From: Fibrobacter sp.
GTDB lineage: Bacteria; Fibrobacterota; Fibrobacteria; Fibrobacterales; Fibrobacteraceae
Assembly: GCA_016285835.1 (NCBI GenBank)
Contig: JAEERM010000007.1
Span: 1 to 64,000, forward strand
Length of the DNA stretch: 64,000 bases
Direction: 5' to 3'
A program made the translations under genes and the position numbers. This document shows, in pieces, positions 59,046 through 64,000 of this stretch. The first letter of the stretch is position 1, and each line of letters opens with the position of its first letter. The notes under the pieces were generated by a model, which was given only the letters and a program-made list of their open reading frames with translations, searched no databases and was not told the origin of the DNA.

Positions 59046-59865
59046 ACGGCAACCCCACGTGCCGCTGTTTCTGTTTCTTGACCTTGGGGCCCTTATCGGA
59101 CTCCTCGGGTTCAGCCGCAGCCATCTCGGCCCTGAGAATTTCCAGCGAGACACGGGCAGCTTCCTGCTCGGCCTTCTTCTTGTTCGGGCCCGTCCCCCGA
59201 CCGTAGACCTTCCCGTTCACGGAGACCTCGGCGGTGAATGACTTCTGGTGTTCCGGACCGTCTTCGGCCACTATCGCGTACTCCGGGGACATGTGCAGCT
59301 TGGAGCCCTGCGTGAGTTCCAGCAGTTCGCTCTTGTAGTTCACGAAGTCCTCGGCCACAATGATTTCTTGCACTCGCGGGAAATGGAAACGGTTGAGGAT
59401 GGCGCGGACCTCTTCGAGCCCGCCGTCCAGGTACACCGCCCCGAGCACCGCCTCGTAGGCATCAGCGAGGATCGTTTCCTTGCCCCGACCGCCCATCTTG
59501 GCCTCGGACTTGCCGATCTTGATGTAGTCGCCCAAGTTCCATTCCTTGGAAGACTGGGCGCAGGCATGGCCGGAAACCACAGCGCTCTTGCGCTTGGAAA
59601 GGTTGCCTTCGGAATCATCGGGGTATGTCTTGTACAGGTACTCCGTGGTCAGCATGTTGAGCACGGAATCGCCCAGGAACTCCAGACGTTCGTTGTTGTT
59701 TGTGTACGGGAGGTCCTTGCCGGACAGGAACGACCGATGCACCAGGGCATGGGCCAGCAGTTCCGGATCGCGGAACCTATACCCGAGCTTCGCCTCAAGC
59801 CCGTCACCGGACTTCTGGCGAAACCAGAGCTTTAGCATTTTGTGGAGGAGAGTATTCTTTTCCAT
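59044..59865 (-). CDS. rnc: ribonuclease III
   Basis: NNERLEFLGDSVLNMLTTEYLY; ETILADAYEAVLGAVYLDGG; C-terminal dsRBD GRGTGPNKKKAEQEAARVSLE. Confidence 0.95.
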   Translation of the reverse strand: MEKNTLLHKMLKLWFRQKSGDGLEAKLGYRFRDPELLAHALVHRSFLSGKDLPYTNNNERLEFLGDSVLNMLTTEYLYKTYPDDSEGNLSKRKSAVVSGHACAQSSKEWNLGDYIKIGKSEAKMGGRGKETILADAYEAVLGAVYLDGGLEEVRAILNRFHFPRVQEIIVAEDFVNYKSELLELTQGSKLHMSPEYAIVAEDGPEHQKSFTAEVSVNGKVYGRGTGPNKKKAEQEAARVSLEILRAEMAAAEPEESDKGPKVKKQKQRHVGLP

Positions 59866-59871
59866 ATTTAA

Positions 59872-59975
59872 TAGGGGTTAGGGGCTAGAGGCTAGGATCT
59901 AGGGGAAAAATAGGGATTAGGGGTTAGAGATTTGGATTTAAGAGTCAGCCTCTAGATCCTAGTCTCTAATCAACA
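59872..59975. repeat. heptamer array GGGGTTA/GGGGCTA/GAGGCTA/GGATCTA
   Basis: Degenerate 7-bp units upstream of rnc start. Confidence 0.85.
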
Positions 59976-60033
59976 AGAAAGGGCAGCCTCGTTCGGGCCG
60001 CCCTGTCCAGTTGCTTTTCCGATGAGAACCGAA

Positions 60034-60276
60034 TTAAGCCTTCTTGGATTCGATGAAGGCGACCACGTCGGCAACCTTCTGGAACTTTTCGGCATCGGAA
60101 TCGAGGATTTCGACTTCGAATTCGTCTTCGAGAGCCATAACCAGTTCAACGCGATCGAGAGAGTCCGCACCCAGGTCATTGCCGAATTCGGATTCCATCT
60201 TCACGTCTTCGGCCTTGACTTCGAGCTTGGCGACGATGACGTCGGTAATCTTCTTGAAAATTTCTTCTTGTGTCAT
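60034..60276 (-). CDS. acpP: acyl carrier protein
   Basis: FGNDLGADSLDRVELVMALEDEFEVEILD with phosphopantetheine Ser. Confidence 0.96.
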   Translation of the reverse strand: MTQEEIFKKITDVIVAKLEVKAEDVKMESEFGNDLGADSLDRVELVMALEDEFEVEILDSDAEKFQKVADVVAFIESKKA

Positions 60277-60323
60277 TGTTAACTCCGTTTGGATTGTTTG
60301 ATGTTAAATTTAATAAAAAATGG

Positions 60324-61064
60324 CTAGGCGTTCAACCCACCATCTACACCCAGAATCTGGCCAGTGATGTAGCAGGCGTCATCGGAGGCCAAAAAAGCGA
60401 CCGCATTGGCCACATCTTCGGGTTTTCCGATACGTCCGAGGGGGATTTGGGCTGCATATTTTTCCTTGGTGGCGTCGTCCATGGCGGCGGTCATGTCGGT
60501 CCCGATGAAACCGGGGGCGATGGCGTTGACCGTAATGCCACGAGAAGCGAATTCCCTCGCATTGGAGCGGGTCATGCCGATGATGCCGGCCTTGGCGGCG
60601 GCGTAGTTGGCCTGTCCGGCCTGGCCACGCAGGGCGTTAATGCTCGAAATGTTGATAATGTGGCCGGTGCGCTTGCCCATCATGGTGCGGGCGACTGCAC
60701 GGGTGCACAGGAACACGGAACGCAGGTTGGTCGCAATGACCGCGTCAAATTCTTCGTCCTTCATGCGCATCAGGAGGCCATCGCGGGTGATACCGGCATT
60801 GTTGACCAGGATGTCGACCGTGCCCATGTCGGCGATAATCTGCTTGAACACATTCTGGACCGTCTCGGAGTCGGCCACGTTGCATGCGTAGCTCTTGACC
60901 TGCACCCCAAGTTCGGCGGAAAGTTTGGCCGCCAGTTCTTCCTTGACCGAGGTGGAAAGGATGGCGACGTCCGCACCTTCGCTAGCAAGCTTTGTAGCGA
61001 TGGCGAGACCGATACCACGGGAAGCCCCCGTGACAATGGCTTTTTTACCTGTAAGTTTTCCCAT
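60324..61064 (-). CDS. fabG: 3-oxoacyl-[ACP] reductase
   Basis: KKAIVTGASRGIGLAIATKLA; NNAGITRDGLLMRM; INISSINALRGQAGQANYAAAKAG; SDDACYITGQILGVDGGL. Confidence 0.95.
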   Translation of the reverse strand: MGKLTGKKAIVTGASRGIGLAIATKLASEGADVAILSTSVKEELAAKLSAELGVQVKSYACNVADSETVQNVFKQIIADMGTVDILVNNAGITRDGLLMRMKDEEFDAVIATNLRSVFLCTRAVARTMMGKRTGHIINISSINALRGQAGQANYAAAKAGIIGMTRSNAREFASRGITVNAIAPGFIGTDMTAAMDDATKEKYAAQIPLGRIGKPEDVANAVAFLASDDACYITGQILGVDGGLNA

Positions 61065-61078
61065 AGTAGAACCTTCTT

Positions 61079-61157
61079 AGTAGGAAGTTAGAAGTTGGAA
61101 GTAGGAAGTTAGATGTAGGAAGTTTCTGTCTACTGTCTACTTCCTACTGTCTACTTT
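61079..61157. repeat. heptamer array with facing inverted block
   Basis: GTAGGAA GTTAGAA GTTGGAA GTAGGAA GTTAGAT GTAGGAA then TCTACTG TCTACTT CCTACTG TCTACTT. Confidence 0.9.
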
Positions 61158-61158
61158 T

Positions 61159-62082
61159 TTATCCCTTCAACGCCTGGAATGCCTCGATGGATTCCACCGG
61201 CGTGACCTTCACGTCGCGGCTGATCTTACGCATCAGGCCCATGAGCACCTTGCCGGAGCCGACTTCCACGCCCTGCGTGACACCCAGGGACATGGCCTTG
61301 TTCATACAATCGTTCCAGCGGACCGGAGACACCAGTTGGCGCACCAGCAGGTCGGCAATTTCGCTACCCTTCGTGACCGGTTCGGCAATCACGTTCGCGA
61401 TGACCGGCTTTTCGACGTCCTTGAAGGTCGTCTTGGCAATGGCTTCGGCGAGGCCGGCCTGGGCAAACTGCATCAGCGGGCTGTGGAAGGCGCCCGAAAC
61501 GGCGAGCGGGATGGCCTTGATACCGGCAGCACCGCAGTTTTCCACGAGCTTGTTCACGCCGGCGACCGCACCGGACACCACGATCTGGCCCGGGCAGTTG
61601 ATGTTCGCAGGCACCACAACGCCTTCGGCCTTGACCGCTTCGCAAAGTTCAAGGATCTTGGCTTCGTCCTGACCCATGATGGCGGCCATCGCACCCGGAT
61701 TCTTGGAACCGGCCGATGCCATGAGTTCGCCACGGGTACGCACCAGGCGCAGGCCATCTTCAAAGCTGAAACCGCCGGCAGCATAGATGGCGGAGTATTC
61801 ACCGAGGGAATGCCCGGCCACGTAGTCGAACGCGAAACCTTCGGACTTGAGGAGCTCCATCACCATGGCAGACACGGTGAAAAGGGCCGGCTGGGTGTTG
61901 TCGGTGCTCTTGAGCACGTCTTCGGGGCCTTCGGCCATGAGCTTCGAAAGCGAGAAGCCCAGGATTTCATCGGCCTGCATCATAATCTTCTTGGCCGGTT
62001 CAAACGTGGAAGCGAGCGTCTGGCCCATGCCCACGTACTGGGCACCCTGGCCCGGGAAAAGCAAAATCGTCTTAGACATCAT
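61159..62082 (-). CDS. fabD: malonyl-CoA:ACP transacylase
   Basis: LLFPGQGAQYVGMGQ; VAGHSLGEYSAIYAAG; GAFHSPLMQFA. Confidence 0.95.
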   Translation of the reverse strand: MMSKTILLFPGQGAQYVGMGQTLASTFEPAKKIMMQADEILGFSLSKLMAEGPEDVLKSTDNTQPALFTVSAMVMELLKSEGFAFDYVAGHSLGEYSAIYAAGGFSFEDGLRLVRTRGELMASAGSKNPGAMAAIMGQDEAKILELCEAVKAEGVVVPANINCPGQIVVSGAVAGVNKLVENCGAAGIKAIPLAVSGAFHSPLMQFAQAGLAEAIAKTTFKDVEKPVIANVIAEPVTKGSEIADLLVRQLVSPVRWNDCMNKAMSLGVTQGVEVGSGKVLMGLMRKISRDVKVTPVESIEAFQALKG

Positions 62083-62220
62083 AAACCTCTGCGGCTAGGC
62101 CGCAATTTTATTTTTGCTCCCTAAATTAAAAAATTACAGCAAAGCATTCGAGGGTTTTCCAGGGAAAAACGCTCCAGAGGCCCGAAAGAAAGCATTATAA
62201 AGTATTTTTGTAAACAAACA

Positions 62221-62262
62221 AAGCCCCGCCGTTCCTAAAAACGGCAGGGCTTCCCTTTCCTA
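62221..62262 (-). terminator. terminator downstream of GH9-like gene
   Basis: Minus strand AAGCCCTGCCGTTTTTAGGAACGGCGGGGCTTTGTTT. Confidence 0.8.
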
Positions 62263-62272
62263 GAGTTAAAAT

Positions 62273-64000
62273 TTAGAGCCCAATTCTAACAACTTTGTAT
62301 TCCCTGATACTCCCTGCAGAGAACTTCACGATGTAGGCGCCGGCAGGGACCTGTTCCATGTTCCACTGCAACGCATGGCGACCGGCACCCTGTTGCCCAG
62401 GGTTATACAGCTTCATAGTCTTGCCCTTAATAGAAACAAGCGAGACCCTGACATTGCGTGCCGTCGGGAGCACATAGTTCACGTCAAGGACATTCCCGTG
62501 GTTTGCGATTTCGAGGTGGGAAGCTCCGGCCGGCGAAACACTCGGGATGTAGTCCTTCTTCGAGGAATCGGCCTTTGCCGAATCCGTCTTCGTCGTGTCC
62601 GTCTTGGTGGAATCGATCTTGGTGGAATCCTTGGGCAAGACAGCCGGACGATCGGCAGCAAGAAGCACCGTAGCAGCAAGGAAAGATACATTATACCACA
62701 AATCCGTTTCTGTTCCCGTATAATATCTCCAATCAGAACTCAAAGTTTCGTTAAGCACCCCTCCTAAAAGGGCGCCAACCGGAGTGCTGTAACGATATGG
62801 TGCCAGACCAGAGTTTCCATTCCATCCTTCCGGATTGGCCATTCTACTGTGCGGATGAGCTTCGTTCTTGTCACCCACGCCCATCACAAACGAAATATCC
62901 CACCGGTTCAGGCCCAAAAAGGCATTCATCTTATTGATCGCAAGTTGGCGCACCTGAGCATTTCCGGTAACCTCGGCATAAATCAGCAGCGCCATGAGCG
63001 CACCGGCTTCGTAACCGTTAACATCCGCTTCCAAAGCAGGAATGGATTGATACCAGGGCGTCGAATAGCTTAATGCAAGTTCTGCATCTTCATCATAAGG
63101 AAGAGTAATTTTCGATTCGCCATGAGCGCATTCAACCACATGTTCTACCAATCTTTTAGTAATCCTTTCCAAATAATCCACACGCAGAGAATCAGAGAGG
63201 CCATATTTCATACTTGCACTGGAATCAGCCAGGAACAACTTGTAGAATGCATACAAAGCGATAGAATAATTGTTCTGGTAATCAGCCATCCAACCATTAG
63301 ATTTAAACCCATCCGGAATTCCGAGCCAGCCACCTGCAAATCCAGCCGAATACTTGAAATTTGCCGAGTTATCATAGACATCCTTGTTGATTGTCAAGTC
63401 GTCCATGTAATCCATCTTTTTCGTTTTTTCATAAGTCGCATAATGGAGAGCAATTGCCGCCATGGCGAGTTCATCTTCAGGTTTTTGCACACAACTATAA
63501 GCTTCATTCTCACAATTTTCTCCTGCATCTTTGTTTGCCTTGCCGTAGGCGTACAACTTTTCAGCCACCTTCAAGCAACTATCCGCGAAAGTTTTGTCAT
63601 AGGCAGCGTAACTCTGGCTCAAGAAGGCAAGCCCTGCCGCAATAGAACCTGAAAACGCCGGGCCAATCCCATAGATAAGCGGTCTAGGCTTAGCATCTTC
63701 ACGTGAATCCATATTTTCCGGACGGTCCCATAAAAGATGGTCGTTATTTATGTTTCCAACAGTCACCGCCATTTTCTCAAAATCCCCCTTGGCGTATTCG
63801 TAAGAACGCAAGAAGAACTCGGCGCCATGCCTTGCTTCGCGGAGAATGTCGGGAATACCATCGGTATTATTGGTTTCGTTATGATTGAAGGCGTAATGGT
63901 CTTCGTCGCGTTCCGGATGTAGCGTAGCAAAAGCCGAGAGCATCATGAACGCATAAGTCATGGTTGGTCCTTCTTTCACGTAGTCACCGGCATCGTACCA
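62273..64000 (-). CDS. glycoside hydrolase family 9-like enzyme, C-terminal part, with DSTK linker and T9SS-like tail (continues beyond window)
   Basis: Reading frame open to window edge (WYDAGDYVKEGPTMTYAFMML); DGIPDILREARHGAEFFLRS; MGVGDKNEAHPHSRM; C-terminal sorting-like VPAGAYIVKFSAGSIREYKVVRIGL. Confidence 0.88.
   Translation of the reverse strand, partial: WYDAGDYVKEGPTMTYAFMMLSAFATLHPERDEDHYAFNHNETNNTDGIPDILREARHGAEFFLRSYEYAKGDFEKMAVTVGNINNDHLLWDRPENMDSREDAKPRPLIYGIGPAFSGSIAAGLAFLSQSYAAYDKTFADSCLKVAEKLYAYGKANKDAGENCENEAYSCVQKPEDELAMAAIALHYATYEKTKKMDYMDDLTINKDVYDNSANFKYSAGFAGGWLGIPDGFKSNGWMADYQNNYSIALYAFYKLFLADSSASMKYGLSDSLRVDYLERITKRLVEHVVECAHGESKITLPYDEDAELALSYSTPWYQSIPALEADVNGYEAGALMALLIYAEVTGNAQVRQLAINKMNAFLGLNRWDISFVMGVGDKNEAHPHSRMANPEGWNGNSGLAPYRYSTPVGALLGGVLNETLSSDWRYYTGTETDLWYNVSFLAATVLLAADRPAVLPKDSTKIDSTKTDTTKTDSAKADSSKKDYIPSVSPAGASHLEIANHGNVLDVNYVLPTARNVRVSLVSIKGKTMKLYNPGQQGAGRHALQWNMEQVPAGAYIVKFSAGSIREYKVVRIGL

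Overview
This 64 kb window looks like a chromosome segment of a Fibrobacter-like bacterium. That is an inference from poly-Ser-linked surface proteins, T9SS-like C-termini, a GH9-like enzyme and gene content; it was not checked against any database. Most of the window is ordinary metabolism and housekeeping: carB (partial), pyruvate carboxylase/oxaloacetate decarboxylase-type subunit, UDP-glucuronate decarboxylase-like, coaX, EamA, NhaC, nadC, hom, two sugar transferases, truA, radical SAM TIGR03960-like, prepilin peptidase, Sfp-type PPTase, SBP family 5, and rnc-acpP-fabG-fabD. Set into this are very large secreted proteins: a ~5000-aa protein with CUB-like and InlB-like repeats, a 1777-aa lipoprotein, and 937-aa and 1461-aa proteins sharing a C-terminal module. 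There are two nearly identical DASS-type transporters, one carrying a ~900-aa TolA-like Lys/Ala/Glu/Asp-Ser repeat tail. The most unusual signal is a family of intergenic repeats made of degenerate 7-bp units. They recur as the same 'words' at many loci, are often arranged as facing inverted blocks around short perfect hairpins, and one long pair brackets a ~10 kb accessory region. I also see a strongly structured ~125-nt element near a tRNA-Val, two candidate small RNAs with CCUCCU segments, and a candidate attenuator/uORF leader in front of carB. The many long antisense ORFs are coding-bias artefacts.
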